64,000 nucleotides of DNA, taken from Myotis daubentonii. Lineage: Eukaryota; Chordata; Mammalia; Chiroptera; Vespertilionidae. Both the position numbers and the translations under genes were made by a program. Location of the stretch: the NCBI RefSeq assembly GCF_963259705.1, contig NC_081844.1:9595715-9659714 (forward strand), given 5' to 3'. The notes below the pieces were generated by a model. That model saw only the letters and a program-made list of their open reading frames with translations, ran no database searches and was not told where the DNA came from. Positions 11,682 through 25,900 of this stretch are shown here, piece by piece (the stretch's first letter is position 1; every line of letters begins with the position of its first letter).

Positions 11682-13482
11682 TAAACTGTTTCAGTCAAAA
11701 AAGGCCACGGCAACTCAGAATCAACTGTAAACATAAACAGTATCCTCCACATTTCAAATCATTATACACAAGTTCTGAGCTCTATAAACAGGAATTCTTA
11801 AAGTTCCGGAGAGGTTAATATTATCAGAATTCTCGTCATTTCAAAGTTTCTACCTGTAATCTCGGGAATTGAACTCGGCTTTAAATGTAGTTAGATTCTA
11901 TTTACTTGTTTTTTAACTGTTTGTTACACGTTCATATTCATTTCCTGGAAAGAATACTGTGTATTTTAAGAGTTTTAACACATTCTCACAGTTTCCTTAG
12001 AATTATATACTAGAACCTTGAGGATATAAACTGTCTCAGTCAAAAAAAGCCATGGCGACTCAGGATCAACTGTAAACATAAACAGTGTTCTCGTCATTTC
12101 AAATCATTATACACTAGTTCTTAGCTCTATAAACAGGAATTCTTAAAGTTTGAAATGACATTTTAGTGAAAACGCCACTTAAAATAGCCTGAGTTGTTAA
12201 TATTATCAGAATTGCCGTCATTTCAGAGCTTTCGACCTGTAATCTCGGTAACTGAACTCGGCCTTAAATGAAGTTAGATTCTATTTACTTGTGTTTCAAC
12301 TGTTTGTTACACGTTCATATTCATTTCCTGGAAAGAAAATTGTGTATTTTAAGAGTTTTAACACATTTTGACAGTTTCCTGAGAAGTATATACTAGAACC
12401 TTCAGGATATAAACTGTTTCAGTCAAAAAACGCCACGGCAACTCAGAATCAACTGTAAACATAAACAGTATTCTTCACATTTCAAATCATTATACACAAG
12501 TTCTGAGCTCTATAAACAGGAATTCTTAAAGTTCCGGAGATGTTAATATTATCAGAATTCTCGTCATTTCAAAGTTTCTACCTGTAATCTCGGGAATTGA
12601 ACTCGGCTTTAAATGTACTTAGATTCTATTTACTTGTGTTTTAACTGTTTGTTACACGTTCATATTCATTTCCTGGAAAGAAAACTGAGTATTTTAAGAG
12701 TTTTAACACATTCTCACAGTTTCCTTAGAATTATATACTAGAACCTTCAGGATATAAACTGTCTCAGTCAAAAAAAGCCATGGCGACTCAGGATCAACTG
12801 TAAACATAAACAGTGTTCTCGTCATTTCAAATCATTATACACTAGTTCTTAGCTCTATAAACAGGAATTCTTAAAGTTTGAAATGACATTTTAGTGAAAA
12901 CGCCACTTAAAATAGCCTGAGTTGTTAATATTATCAGAATTGCCATCATTTCAGAGCTTTCGACCTGTAATCTCGGTAACTGAACTCGGCCTTAAATGAA
13001 GTTAGATTCTATTTACTTGTGTTTCAACTGTTTGTTACACGTTCATATTCTTTTCCTGGAAAGAAAATTGTGTATTTTAAGAGTTTTAACACATTTTGAC
13101 AGTTTCCTGAGAAGTATGTACTAGAACCTTCAGGATATGAACTGTTTCAGTCAAAAAAGGCCACGGCAACTCAGAATCAACTGTAAACATAAACAGTAAT
13201 CTCCTCATTTCAAATCATTATACACAAGTTCTGAGCTCTATAAACAGGAATTCTTAAAGTTCCGGAGAGGTTAATATTATCAGAATTCTCGTCATTTCAA
13301 AGTTGCTACCTGTAATCTCGGGAATTGAACTCGGCTTTAAATGTAGTTAGATTCTATTTACTTGTTTTTTAACTGTTTGTTACACGTTCATATTCATTTC
13401 CTGGAAAGAATACTGTGTATTTTAAGAGTTTTAACACATTCTCACAGTTTCCTTAGAATTATATACTAGAACCTTGAGGATA

Positions 13483-13865
13483 TAAACTGTCTCAGTCAAA
13501 AAAAGCCATGGCGACTCAGGATCAACTGTAAACATAAACAGTGTTCTCGTCATTTCAAATCATTATACACTAGTTCTGAGCTCTATAAACAGGAATTCTT
13601 AAAGTTTGAAATGACATTTTAGTGAAAACGCCACTTAAAATAGCCCGAGTTTTTAATATTATCAGAATTGCCGTCATTTCAGAGCTTTCAACCTCTAATC
13701 TCGGTAACTGATCTCGGCGTTAAATGTAGTTAGATTCTATTTACTTGTGTTTCAACTGTTTGTTACACGTTCATATTCATTTCCTGGAAAGAATACTGTG
13801 TATTTTTAGAGTTTTAACACATTTTGACAGTTTCCTGAGAAGTATATACTAGAACTTTCAGGATA
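13483..13865 (+). other. Doubly switched hybrid B unit
   Basis: Third copy of the B1x unit. It carries the A-like GAATACTGTG, then reverts to the B2-type tail TATTTTTAGAG and CATTTTGACAG, and is followed by Ap. The second switch must lie in the short stretch near 13,795-13,806. A/B alternation is restored here, unlike at 3985 and 10917. Confidence 0.82.
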
Positions 13866-15662
13866 TAAACTGTTTCAGTCAAAAAACGCCACGGCAACTC
13901 AGGTTCACGTGTAAACATAAACAGTATTCTCCACATTTCAAGTCATTATACACAAGTTCTGAGCTCTATAAACAGGAATTCTTAAAGTTCCGGAGAGGTT
14001 AATATTATCAGAATTCTCGTCATTTCAAAGTTGCTACCTGTAATCTCGGGAATTGAACTCGGCTTTAAATGTAGTTAGATTCTATTTACTTGTTTTTTAA
14101 CTGTTTGTTACACGTTCATATTCATTTCCTGGAAAGAATACTGTGTATTTTAAGAGTTTTAACACATTCTCACAGTTTCCTTAGAATTATATACTAGAAC
14201 CTTGAGGATATAAACTGTCTCAGTCAAAAAAAGCCGTGGCAACTCAGGATCAACTGTAAACATAAACAGTATTCTCCTCATTTCAAATCATTATACACAG
14301 GTACTGAGCTCTATAAACAGGAATTCTCAAAGTTTGAAATGACATTGCAGTTAAAACGCCACTTAAAAGAGCCTGAGTTGTTAATATTATCAGAATTGCC
14401 GTCATTTCAGAGCTTTCCACCTCTCATCTCGGTAACTGAACTGGGCCTTAAATGTAGTTAGATTCTATTTGCTTGTGTTTCAACTGTTTGTTACACGTTC
14501 ATATTCATTTCCTGGAAAGAAAATTGTGTATTTTAAGAGTTTTAACACATTTTGACAGTTTCCTGAGAAGTATGTACTAGAACCTTCAGGATATAAACTG
14601 TTTCAGTCAAAAAAGGCCACGGCAACTCAGAATCAACTGTAAACATAAACAGTATCCTCCTCATTTCAAATCATTATACACAAGTTCTGAGCTCTATAAA
14701 CAGGAATTCTTAAAGTTCCGGAGAGGTTAATATTATCAGAATTCTCGTCATTTCAAAGTTGCTACCTGTAATCTCGGGAATTGAACTCGGCTTTAAATGT
14801 AGTTAGATTCTATTTACTTGTTTTTTAACTGTTTGTTACACGTTCATATTCATTTCCTGGAAAGAATACTGTGTATTTTAAGAGTTTTAACACATTCTCA
14901 CAGTTTCCTTAGAATTATATACTAGAACCTTGAGGATATAAACTGTCTCAGTCAAAAAAAGCCATGGCGACTCAGGATCAACTGTAAACATAAACAGTGT
15001 TCTCGTCATTTCAAATCATTATACACTAGTTCTTAGCTCTATAAACAGGAATGTTAAAGTATGAAATGACATTTTAGTGAAAACGCCACTTAAAATAGCC
15101 TGAGTTAATATTATCAGAATTGCAGTCATTTCAGAGCTTTCGACCTGTAATCTCGGTAACTGAACTCGGCCTTAAATGAAGTTAGATTCTATTTACTTGT
15201 GTTTCAACTGTTTGTTACACGTTCATATTCAATTCCTGGAAAGAAAATTGTGTATTTTAAGAGTTTTAACACATTTTGACAGTTTCCTGAGAAGTATATA
15301 CTAGAACCTTCAGGATATAAACTGTTTCAGTCAAAAAACGCCACGGCAACTCAGAATCAACTGTAAACATAAACAATATTCTCCACATTTCAAATCATTA
15401 TACACAAGTTCTGAGCTCTATAAACAGGAATACTTAAAGTTCCGGAGATGTTAATATTATCAGAATTCTCGTCATTTCAAAGTTTCTACCTGTAATCTCG
15501 GGAATTGAACTCGGCTTTAAATGTAGTTAGATTCTATTTACTTGTTTTTTAACTGTTTGTTACACGTTCATATTCATTTCCTGGAAAGAATACTGTGTAT
15601 TTTAAGAGTTTTAACACATTCTCACAGTTTCCTTAGAATTATATACTAGAACCTTGAGGATC

Positions 15663-17156
15663 TAAACTGTCTCAGTCAAAAAAAGCCAGGGCGACTCAGG
15701 ATCAACTGTAAACATAAACAGTGTTCTCGTCTTTTCAAATCATTATACCCTAGTTCTTAGCTCTATAAACAGGAATTCTTAAAGTTTGAAATGACATTTT
15801 AGTGAAAACGCCACTTAAAATAGCCTGAGTTGTTAATATTATCAGAATTGCCGTCATTTCAGAGCTTTCGACCTGTAATCTCGGTAACTGAACTCGGCCT
15901 TAAATGAAGTTAGATTCTATTTACTTGTGTTTCAACTGTTTGTTACACGTTCATATTCATTTCCTGGAAAGAAAATTGTGTATTTTAAGAGTTTTAACAC
16001 ATTTTGACAGTTTCCTGAGAAGTATGTACTAGAACCTTCAGGATATAAACTGTTTCAGTCAAAAAAGGCCACGGCAACTCAGAATCAACTGTAAACATAA
16101 ACAGTATCCTCCTCATTTCAAATCATTATACACAAGTTCTGAGCTCTATAAACAGGAATTCTTAAAGTTCCGGAGAGGTTAATATTATCAGAATTCTCGT
16201 CATTTCAAAGTTGCTACCTGTAATCTCGGGAATTGAACTCGGCTTTAAATGTAGTTAGATTCTATTTACTTGTTTTTTAACTGTTTGTTACACGTTCATA
16301 TTCATTTCCTGGAAAGAATACTGTGTATTTTAAGAGTTTTAACACATTCTCACAGTTTCCTTAGAATTATATACTAGAACCTTGAGGATATAAACTGTCT
16401 CAGTCAAAAAAAGCCATGGCGACTCAGGATCAACTGTAAACATAAACAGTGTTCTCGTCATTTCAAATCATTATACACTAGTTCTTAGCTCTATAAACAG
16501 GAATTCTTAAAGTTTGAAATGACATTTTAGTGAAAACGCCACTTAAAATAGCCTGAGTTGTTAATATTATCAGAATTGCCGTCATTTCAGAGCTTTCGAC
16601 CTGTAATCTCGGTAACTGAACTCGGCCTTAAATGAAGTTAGATTCTATTTACTTGTGTTTCAACTGTTTGTTACACGTTCATATTCATTTCCTGGAAAGA
16701 AAATTGTGTATTTTAAGAGTTTCAACACATTTTGACAGTTTCCTGAGAAGTATATACTAGAACCTTCAGGATATAAACTGTTTCAGTCAAAAAACGCCAC
16801 GGCAACTCAGAATCAACTGTAAACATAAACAGTATTCTCCACATTTCAAATCATTATACACAAGTACTGAGCTCTATAAACAGGAATTCCTAATGTTTGA
16901 AATGACATTGCAGTTAAAACGCCACTTAAAAGAGCCTGAGTTTTTAATATGATCAGAATTGCCGTCATTTCAGAGCTTTCCACCTCTCATCTCGGTAACT
17001 GAACTGGGCCTTAAATGTAGTTAGATTCTATTTACTTGTGTTTCAACTGTTTGTTACACGTTCATATTCATTTCCTGGAAAGAAAATTGTGTATTTTTAG
17101 AGTTTTAACACATTTTGACAGTTTCCTGAGAAGTATGTACTAGAACCTTCAGGATA
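15663..17156 (+). repeat. Array zone 4: B1k, Ag, B1 and an A/B2 hybrid
   Basis: Unit starts: 15663 B1k, 16046 Ag, 16391 B1, 16774 Ac/B2 hybrid. B1k units are recognised by GGATCTAAACTG at the anchor, GCCAGGGCGAC and TTATACCCTAG; others lie at 25119, 27303, 28759, 36031 and 39287. This zone and the following octamers were copied as a block to 28.76 kb onward (offset 13,096). Confidence 0.88.
16391..17156 (+). other. L-L phase break: A head fused to B2 body
   Basis: The 16774 unit (383 bp) starts as Ac (TTTCAG, CGCCACGG, TTCTCCAC) and becomes B2 from TACTGAGC onward, with private changes AATTCCTAATG and TTTTTAATATGATC. The exchange lies in about 16841-16865, where A and B share AAATCATTATACACAAG. 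It follows a B1 at 16391, so two long units adjoin. Confidence 0.88.
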
Positions 17157-20064
17157 TAAACTGTTTCAGTCAAAAAAGGCCACGGCAACTCAGAATCAAC
17201 TGTAAACATAAACAGTATCCTCCTCATTTCAAATCATTATACACAAGTTCTGAGCTCTATAAACAGGAATTCTTAAAGTTCCGGAGAGGTTAATATTATC
17301 AGAATTCTCGTCATTTCAAAGTTTCTACCTGTAATCTCGGGAATTGAACTCGGCTTTAAATGTAGTTAGATTCTATTTACTTGTTTTTTAACTGTTTGTT
17401 ACACGTTCATATTCATTTCCTGGAAAGAATACTGTGTATTTTAAGAGTTTTAACACATTCTCACAGTTTCCTTAGAATTATATACTAGAACCTTGAGGAT
17501 ATAAACTATCTCAGTCAAAAAAAGCCATGGCGACTCAGGATCAACTGTAAACATAAACAGTGTTCTCGTCATTTCAAATCATTATACACTAGTTCTTAGC
17601 TCTATAAACAGGAATGTTAAAGTATGAAATGACATTTTAGTGAAAACGCCACTTAAAATAGCCTGAGTTAATATTATCAGAATTGCAGTCATTTCAGAGC
17701 TTTCGACCTGTAATCTCGGTAACTGAACTCGGCCTTAAATGAAGTTAGATTCTATTTACTTGTGTTTCAACTGTTTGTTACACGTTCATATTCAATTCCT
17801 GGAAAGAAAATTGTGTATTTTAAGAGTTTTAACACATTTTGACAGTTTCCTGAGAAGTATATACTAGAACCTTCAGGATATAAACTGTTTCAGTCAAAAA
17901 ACGCCACGGCAACTCAGAATCAACTGTAAACATAAACAATATTCTCCACATTTCAAATCATTATACACAAGTTCTGAGCTCTATAAACAGGAATACTTAA
18001 AGTTCCGGAGATGTTAATATTATCAGAATTCTCGTCATTTCAAAGTTTATACCTGTAATCTCGGGAATTGAACTCGGCTTTAAATGTACTTAGATTCTAT
18101 TTAATTGTGTTTTAACTGTTTGTTACACGTTCATATTCATTTCCTGGAAAGAAAACTGAGTATTTTAAGAGTTTTAACACATTCTCACAGTTTCCTTAGA
18201 ATTATATACTAGAACCTTCAGGATATAAACTGTCTCAGGCAAAAAAAGCCGTGGCAACTCAGGATCAACTGTAAACATAAACAGTATTCTCCTCATTTCA
18301 AATCATTATACACAAGTACTGAGCTCTATAAACAGGAATTCTTAAAGTTTGAAATGACATTTTATTGAAAACGCCACTTAAAATAGCCTGAGTTGTTAAT
18401 ATTATCAGAATTGCCGTCATTTCAGAGCTTTCCACCACTAATCTCGGTTATTGAACTCGGCGTTAAATGTAGTTAGATTCTATTTACTTGTGTTTCAACT
18501 GTTTGTTACACGTTCATATTCATTTCCTGGAAAGAAAATTGTGTATTTTAAGAGTTTTAACACATTTTGACAGTTTCCTGAGAAGTATGTACTAGAACCT
18601 TCAGGATATAAACTGTTTCAGTCAAAAAAGGCCACGGCAACTCAGAATCAACTGTAAACATAAACAGTATCCTCCTCATTTCAAATCATTATACACAAGT
18701 TCTGAGCTCTATAAACAGGAATTCTTAAAGTTCCGGAGAGGTTAATATTATCAGAATTTTCGTCATTTCAAAGTTGCTACCTGTAATCTCGGGAATTGAA
18801 CTCGGCTTTAAATGTAGTTAGATTCTATTTACTTGTTTTTTAACTGTTTGTTACACGTTCATATTCATTTCCTGGAAAGAAAACTGAGTATTTTAAGAGT
18901 TTTAACACATTCTCACAGTTTCCTTAGAATTATATACTAGAACCTTGAGGATATAAACTGTCTCAGTCAAAAAAAGCCGTGGCAACTCAGGATCAACTGT
19001 AAACATAAACAGTATTCTCCTCATTTTAAATCATTATACACAAGTACTGAGCTCTATAAACAGGAATTCTTAAAGTTTGAAATGACATTTTAGTGAAAAC
19101 GCCACTTAAAAGAACCTGAGTTGTTAATATTATCAGAATTGCCGTCATTTCAGAGCTTTCCACCTCTCATCTCGGTAACTGAACTGGGCCTTAAATGTAG
19201 TTAGATTCTATTTACTTGTGTTTCAACTGTTTGTTACACGTTCATATTCATTTCCTGGAAAGAGAATTGTGTATTTTTAGAGTTTTAACACATTTTGACA
19301 GTTTCCTGAGAAGTATATACTAGAACTTTCAGGATATAAACTGTTTCAGTCAAAAAACGCCACGGCAACTCAGGTTCACGTGTAAACATAAACAGTATTC
19401 TCCACATTTCAAGTCATTATACACAAGTTCTGAGCTCTATAAACAGGAATTCTTAAAGTTCCGGAGAGGTTAATATTATCAGAATTCTCGTCATTTCAAA
19501 GTTTCTACCTGTAATCTCGGGAATTGAACTCGGCTTTAAATGTAGTTAGATTCTATTTACTTGTTTTTTAACTGTTTGTTACACGTTCATATTCATTTCC
19601 TGGAAAGAATACTGTGTATTTTAAGAGTTTTAACACATTCTCACAGTTTCCTTAGAATTATATACTAGAACCTTGAGGATATAAACTGTCTCAGTCAAAA
19701 AAAGCCATGGCGACTCAGGATCAACTGTAAACATAAACAGTGTTCTCGTCATTTCAAATCATTATACACTAGTTCTTAGCTCTATAAACAGGAATTCTTA
19801 AAGTTTGAAATGACATTTTAGTGAAAACGCCACTTAAAATAGCCTGAGTTGTTAATATTATCAGAATTGCCGTCATTTCAGAGCTTTCGACCTGTAATCT
19901 AGGTAACTGAACTGGGCCTTAAATGAAGTTAGATTCTATTTACTTGTGTTTCAACTGTTTGTTACACGTTCATATTCATTTCCTGGAAAGAAAATTGTGT
20001 ATTTTTAGAGTTTTAACACATTTTGACAGTTTCCTGAGAAGTATGTACTAGAACCTTCAGGATA
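17157..20064 (+). repeat. Octamer higher-order repeat, copy 1 (2,908 bp)
   Basis: Unit starts: 17157 Ag, 17502 B1d, 17881 Ac, 18226 B3, 18609 Ag, 18954 B2, 19337 Ap, 19682 B1. The length is four 728-bp dimers minus the 4 bp lost in B1d. Diagnostic markers are AAACTATCTCAG at 17502, ATAAACAATATTC and GGAATACTTAAAG at 17881, TTTAATTGTG in its tail, CTCAGGCAAAAAAAG at 18226, GAATTTTCGTC at 18609 and ATCTAGGTAACTG at 19682. The block repeats directly at 20065. Confidence 0.93.
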
Positions 20065-22972
20065 TAAACTGTTTCAGTCAAAAAAGGCCACGGCAACTCA
20101 GAATCAACTGTAAACATAAACAGTATCCTCCTCATTTCAAATCATTATACACAAGTTCTGAGCTCTATAAACAGGAATTCTTAAAGTTCCGGAGAGGTTA
20201 ATATTATCAGAATTCTCGTCATTTCAAAGTTTCTACCTGTAATCTCGGGAATTGAACTCGGCTTTAAATGTAGTTAGATTCTATTTACTTGTTTTTTAAC
20301 TGTTTGTTACACGTTCATATTCATTTCCTGGAAAGAATACTGTGTATTTTAAGAGTTTTAACACATTCTCACAGTTTCCTTAGAATTATATACTAGAACC
20401 TTGAGGATATAAACTATCTCAGTCAAAAAAAGCCATGGCGACTCAGGATCAACTGTAAACATAAACAGTGTTCTCGTCATTTCAAATCATTATACACTAG
20501 TTCTTAGCTCTATAAACAGGAATGTTAAAGTATGAAATGACATTTTAGTGAAAACGCCACTTAAAATAGCCTGAGTTAATATTATCAGAATTGCAGTCAT
20601 TTCAGAGCTTTCGACCTGTAATCTCGGTAACTGAACTCGGCCTTAAATGAAGTTAGATTCTATTTACTTGTGTTTCAACTGTTTGTTACACGTTCATATT
20701 CAATTCCTGGAAAGAAAATTGTGTATTTTAAGAGTTTTAACACATTTTGACAGTTTCCTGAGAAGTATATACTAGAACCTTCAGGATATAAACTGTTTCA
20801 GTCAAAAAACGCCACGGCAACTCAGAATCAACTGTAAACATAAACAATATTCTCCACATTTCAAATCATTATACACAAGTTCTGAGCTCTATAAACAGGA
20901 ATACTTAAAGTTCCGGAGATGTTAATATTATCAGAATTCTCGTCATTTCAAAGTTTATACCTGTAATCTCGGGAATTGAACTCGGCTTTAAATGTACTTA
21001 GATTCTATTTAATTGTGTTTTAACTGTTTGTTACACGTTCATATTCATTTCCTGGAAAGAAAACTGAGTATTTTAAGAGTTTTAACACATTCTCACAGTT
21101 TCCTTAGAATTATATACTAGAACCTTCAGGATATAAACTGTCTCAGGCAAAAAAAGCCGTGGCAACTCAGGATCAACTGTAAACATAAACAGTATTCTCC
21201 TCATTTCAAATCATTATACACAAGTACTGAGCTCTATAAACAGGAATTCTTAAAGTTTGAAATGACATTTTATTGAAAACGCCACTTAAAATAGCCTGAG
21301 TTGTTAATATTATCAGAATTGCCGTCATTTCAGAGCTTTCCACCACTAATCTCGGTTATTGAACTCGGCGTTAAATGTAGTTAGATTCTATTTACTTGTG
21401 TTTCAACTGTTTGTTACACGTTCATATTCATTTCCTGGAAAGAAAATTGTGTATTTTAAGAGTTTTAACACATTTTGACAGTTTCCTGAGAAGTATGTAC
21501 TAGAACCTTCAGGATATAAACTGTTTCAGTCAAAAAAGGCCACGGCAACTCAGAATCAACTGTAAACATAAACAGTATCCTCCTCATTTCAAATCATTAT
21601 ACACAAGTTCTGAGCTCTATAAACAGGAATTCTTAAAGTTCCGGAGAGGTTAATATTATCAGAATTTTCGTCATTTCAAAGTTGCTACCTGTAATCTCGG
21701 GAATTGAACTCGGCTTTAAATGTAGTTAGATTCTATTTACTTGTTTTTTAACTGTTTGTTACACGTTCATATTCATTTCCTGGAAAGAAAACTGAGTATT
21801 TTAAGAGTTTTAACACATTCTCACAGTTTCCTTAGAATTATATACTAGAACCTTGAGGATATAAACTGTCTCAGTCAAAAAAAGCCGTGGCAACTCAGGA
21901 TCAACTGTAAACATAAACAGTATTCTCCTCATTTTAAATCATTATACACAAGTACTGAGCTCTATAAACAGGAATTCTTAAAGTTTGAAATGACATTTTA
22001 GTGAAAACGCCACTTAAAAGAACCTGAGTTGTTAATATTATCAGAATTGCCGTCATTTCAGAGCTTTCCACCTCTCATCTCGGTAACTGAACTGGGCCTT
22101 AAATGTAGTTAGATTCTATTTACTTGTGTTTCAACTGTTTGTTACACGTTCATATTCATTTCCTGGAAAGAGAATTGTGTATTTTTAGAGTTTTAACACA
22201 TTTTGACAGTTTCCTGAGAAGTATATACTAGAACTTTCAGGATATAAACTGTTTCAGTCAAAAAACGCCACGGCAACTCAGGTTCACCTGTAAACATAAA
22301 CAGTATTCTCCACATTTCAAGTCATTATACACAAGTTCTGAGCTCTATAAACAGGAATTCTTAAAGTTCCGGAGAGGTTAATATTATCAGAATTCTCGTC
22401 ATTTCAAAGTTTCTACCTGTAATCTCGGGAATTGAACTCGGCTTTAAATGTAGTTAGATTCTATTTACTTGTTTTTTAACTGTTTGTTACACGTTCATAT
22501 TCATTTCCTGGAAAGAATACTGTGTATTTTAAGAGTTTTAACACATTCTCACAGTTTCCTTAGAATTATATACTAGAACCTTGAGGATATAAACTGTCTC
22601 AGTCAAAAAAAGCCATGGCGACTCAGGATCAACTGTAAACATAAACAGTGTTCTCGTCATTTCAAATCATTATACACTAGTTCTTAGCTCTATAAACAGG
22701 AATTCTTAAAGTTTGAAATGACATTTTAGTGAAAACGCCACTTAAAATAGCCTGAGTTGTTAATATTATCAGAATTGCCGTCATTTCAGAGCTTTCGACC
22801 TGTAATCTAGGTAACTGAACTGGGCCTTAAATGAAGTTAGATTCTATTTACTTGTGTTTCAACTGTTTGTTACACGTTCATATTCATTTCCTGGAAAGAA
22901 AATTGTGTATTTTAAGAGTTTTAACACATTTTGACAGTTTCCTGAGAAGTATATACTAGAACCTTCAGGATA
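20065..22972 (+). repeat. Octamer higher-order repeat, copy 2 (2,908 bp)
   Basis: Unit starts: 20065 Ag, 20410 B1d, 20789 Ac, 21134 B3, 21517 Ag, 21862 B2, 22245 Ap, 22590 B1. Every anchor is 2,908 bp after its counterpart in the preceding octamer, and all the diagnostic markers recur. By eye there are few differences. One is CACCTG in place of CACGTG near 22286, which removes the PmlI site from this Ap unit. Another is the 22590 tail, which reads TTTTAAGAG where 19682 has TTTTTAGAG. Confidence 0.93.
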
Positions 22973-25900
22973 TAAACTGTTTCAGTCAAAAAACGCCACG
23001 GCAACTCAGAATCAACTGTAAACATAAACAGTATTCTCCACATTTCAAATCATTATACACAAGTTCTGAGCTCTATAAACAGGAATTCTTAAAGTTCCGG
23101 AGAGGTTAATATTATCAGAATTCTCGTCATTTCAAAGTTTCTACCTGTAATCTCAGGAATTGAACTCGGCTTTAAATGTAGTTAGATTCTATTTACTTGT
23201 GTTTCAACTGTTTGTTACACGTTCATATTCATTTCCTGGAAAGAAAACTGAGTATTTTAAGAGTTTTAACACATTCTCACAGTTTCCTTGGAATTATATA
23301 CTAGAACCTTGAGGATATAAACTGTCTCAGTCAAAAAAAGCCGTGGCAACTCAGGATCAACTGTAAACATAAACAGTATTCTCCTCATTTTAAATCATTA
23401 TACACAAGTACTGAGCTCTATAAACAGGAATTCTTAAAGTTTGAAATGACATTTTAGTGAAAACGCCACTTAAAATAGCCTGAGTTGTTAATATTATCAG
23501 AATTGCCGTCATTTCAGAGCTTTCCACCACTAATCTCCGTTATTGAACTCGGCGATAAATGTAGTTAGATTCTATTTACTTGTGTTTCAACTGTTTGTTA
23601 CACGTTCATATTCTTTTCCTGGAAAGAAAATTGTGTATTTTAAGAGTTTTAACACATTTTGACAGTTTCCTGAGAAGTATGTACTAGAACCTTCAGGATA
23701 TAAACTGTTTCAGTCAAAAAAGGCCATGGCAACTCAGAATCAACTGTAAACGTAAACAGTATCCTCCTCATTTCAAATCATTATACACAAGTTCTGAGCT
23801 CTATAAACAGGAATTCTTAAAGTTCCGGAGAGGTTAATATTATCAGAATTCTCGTCATTTCAAAGTTTCTACCTGTAATCTCGGGAATTGAACTCGGCAT
23901 TAAATGTAGTTAGATTCTATTTACTTGTTTTTTAACTGTTTGTTACACGTTCATATTCATTTCCTGGAAAGAATACTGTGTATTTTAAGAGTTTTAACAC
24001 ATTCTCACAGTTTCCTTAGAATTATATACTAGAACCTTCAGGATATAAACTGTCTCAGTCAAAAAAAGCCGTGGCAACTCAGGATCAACTGTAAACATAA
24101 ACAGTATTCTCCTCATTTCAAATCATTATACACAAGTACTGAGCTCTATAAACAGGAATTCTTAAAGTTTGAAATGACATTTTATTGAAAACGCCACTTA
24201 AAATAGCCTGAGTTGTTAATATTATCAGAATTGCCGTCATTTCAGAGCTTTCCACCACTAATCTCGGTTATTGAACTCGGCATTAAATGTAGTTAGATTC
24301 TATTTACTTGTTTTTTAACTGTTTGTTACACGTTCATATTCATTTCCTGGAAAGAATACTGTGTATTTTAAGAGTTTTAACACATTCTCACAGTTTCCTT
24401 AGAATTATATACTAGAACCTTCAGGATATAAACTGTTTCAGTCAAAAAAGGCCACGGCAACTCAGAATCAACTGTAAACATAAACAGTATCCTCCTCATT
24501 TCAAATCATTATACACAAGTTCTGAGCTCTATAAACAGGAATTCTTAAAGTTCCGGAGAGGTTAATATTATCAGAATTCTCGTCATTTCAAAGTTTCTAC
24601 CTGTAATCTCGGGTATTGAACTCGGCTTTAAATGTACTTAGATTCTATTTACTTGTGTTTCAACTGTTTGTTACACGTTCATATTCATTTCCTGGAAAGA
24701 AAATTGTGTATTTTAAGAGTTTTAACACATTTTGACAGTTTCCTGAGAAGTATGTACTAGAACCTTCAGGATATAAACTGTTTCAGTCAAAAAACGCCAC
24801 GGCAACTCCGAATCAACTGTAAACATAAAAAGTATTCTCCACATTTCAAATCATTATACACAAGTTCTGAGCTCTATAAACAGGAATTCTTAAAGTTCCG
24901 GAGATGTTAATATTATCAGAATTCTCGTCATTTCAAAGTTTCTACCTGTAATCTCGGGAATTGAACTCGGCTTTAAATGTACTTAGATTCTATTTACTTG
25001 TGTTTTAACTGTTTGTTACACGTTCATATTCATTTCCTGGAAAGAAAACTGAGTATTTTAAGAGTTTTAACACATTCTCACAGTTTCCTTAGAATTATAT
25101 ACTAGAACCTTGAGGATCTAAACTGTCTCAGTCAAAAAAAGCCAGGGCGACTCAGGATCAACTGTAAACATAAACAGTGTTCTCGTCTTTTCAAATCATT
25201 ATACCCTAGTTCTTAGCTCTATAAACAGGAATTCTTAAAGTTTGAAATGACATTTTAGTGAAAACGCCACTTAAAATAGCCTGAGTTGTTAATATTATCA
25301 GAATTGCCGTCATTTCAGAGCTTTCGACCTGTAATCTCGGTAACTGAACTCGGCCTTAAATGAAGTTAGATTCTATTTACTTGTGTTTCAACTGTTTGTT
25401 ACACGTTCATATTCATTTCCTGGAAAGAAAATTGTGTATTTTAAGAGTTTTAACACATTTTGACAGTTTCCTGAGAAGTATGTACTAGAACCTTCAGGAT
25501 ATAAACTGTTTCAGTCAAAAAAGGCCACGGCAACTCAGAATCAACTGTAAACATAAACAGTATCCTCCTCATTTCAAATCATTATACACAAGTTCTGAGC
25601 TCTATAAACAGGAATTCTTAAAGTTCCGGAGAGGTTAATATTATCAGAATTCTCGTCATTTCAAAGTTGCTACCTGTAATCTCGGGAATTGAACTCGGCT
25701 TTAAATGTAGTTAGATTCTATTTACTTGTTTTTTAACTGTTTGTTACACGTTCATATTCATTTCCTGGAAAGAATACTGTGTATTTTAAGAGTTTTAACA
25801 CATTCTCACAGTTTCCTTAGAATTATATACTAGAACCTTGAGGATATAAACTGTCTCAGTCAAAAAAAGCCATGGCGACTCAGGATCAACTGTAAACATA

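Larger units (their letters stand above)
8734..15662 (+). repeat. Array zone 3: mixed dimers with heptamer period
   Basis: Unit starts: 8734 B1, 9117 Ag, 9462 B1, 9845 Ac, 10190 B1, 10572 Ag, 10917 B1x, 11300 B2, 11682 Ag, 12027 B1, 12410 Ac, 12755 B1, 13138 Ag, 13483 B1x with B2 tail, 13866 Ap, 14211 B2, 14594 Ag, 14939 B1d, 15318 Ac. The run 9845-10917 repeats at 12410-13483, 2,565 bp away. That is seven units, an odd number made possible by the B-B pair at 10917/11300. The first B1d (379 bp, with GGAATGTTAAAG and GAGTTAATATT) appears here. The anchor at 13138 is altered to TGAACTGT. Confidence 0.88.
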
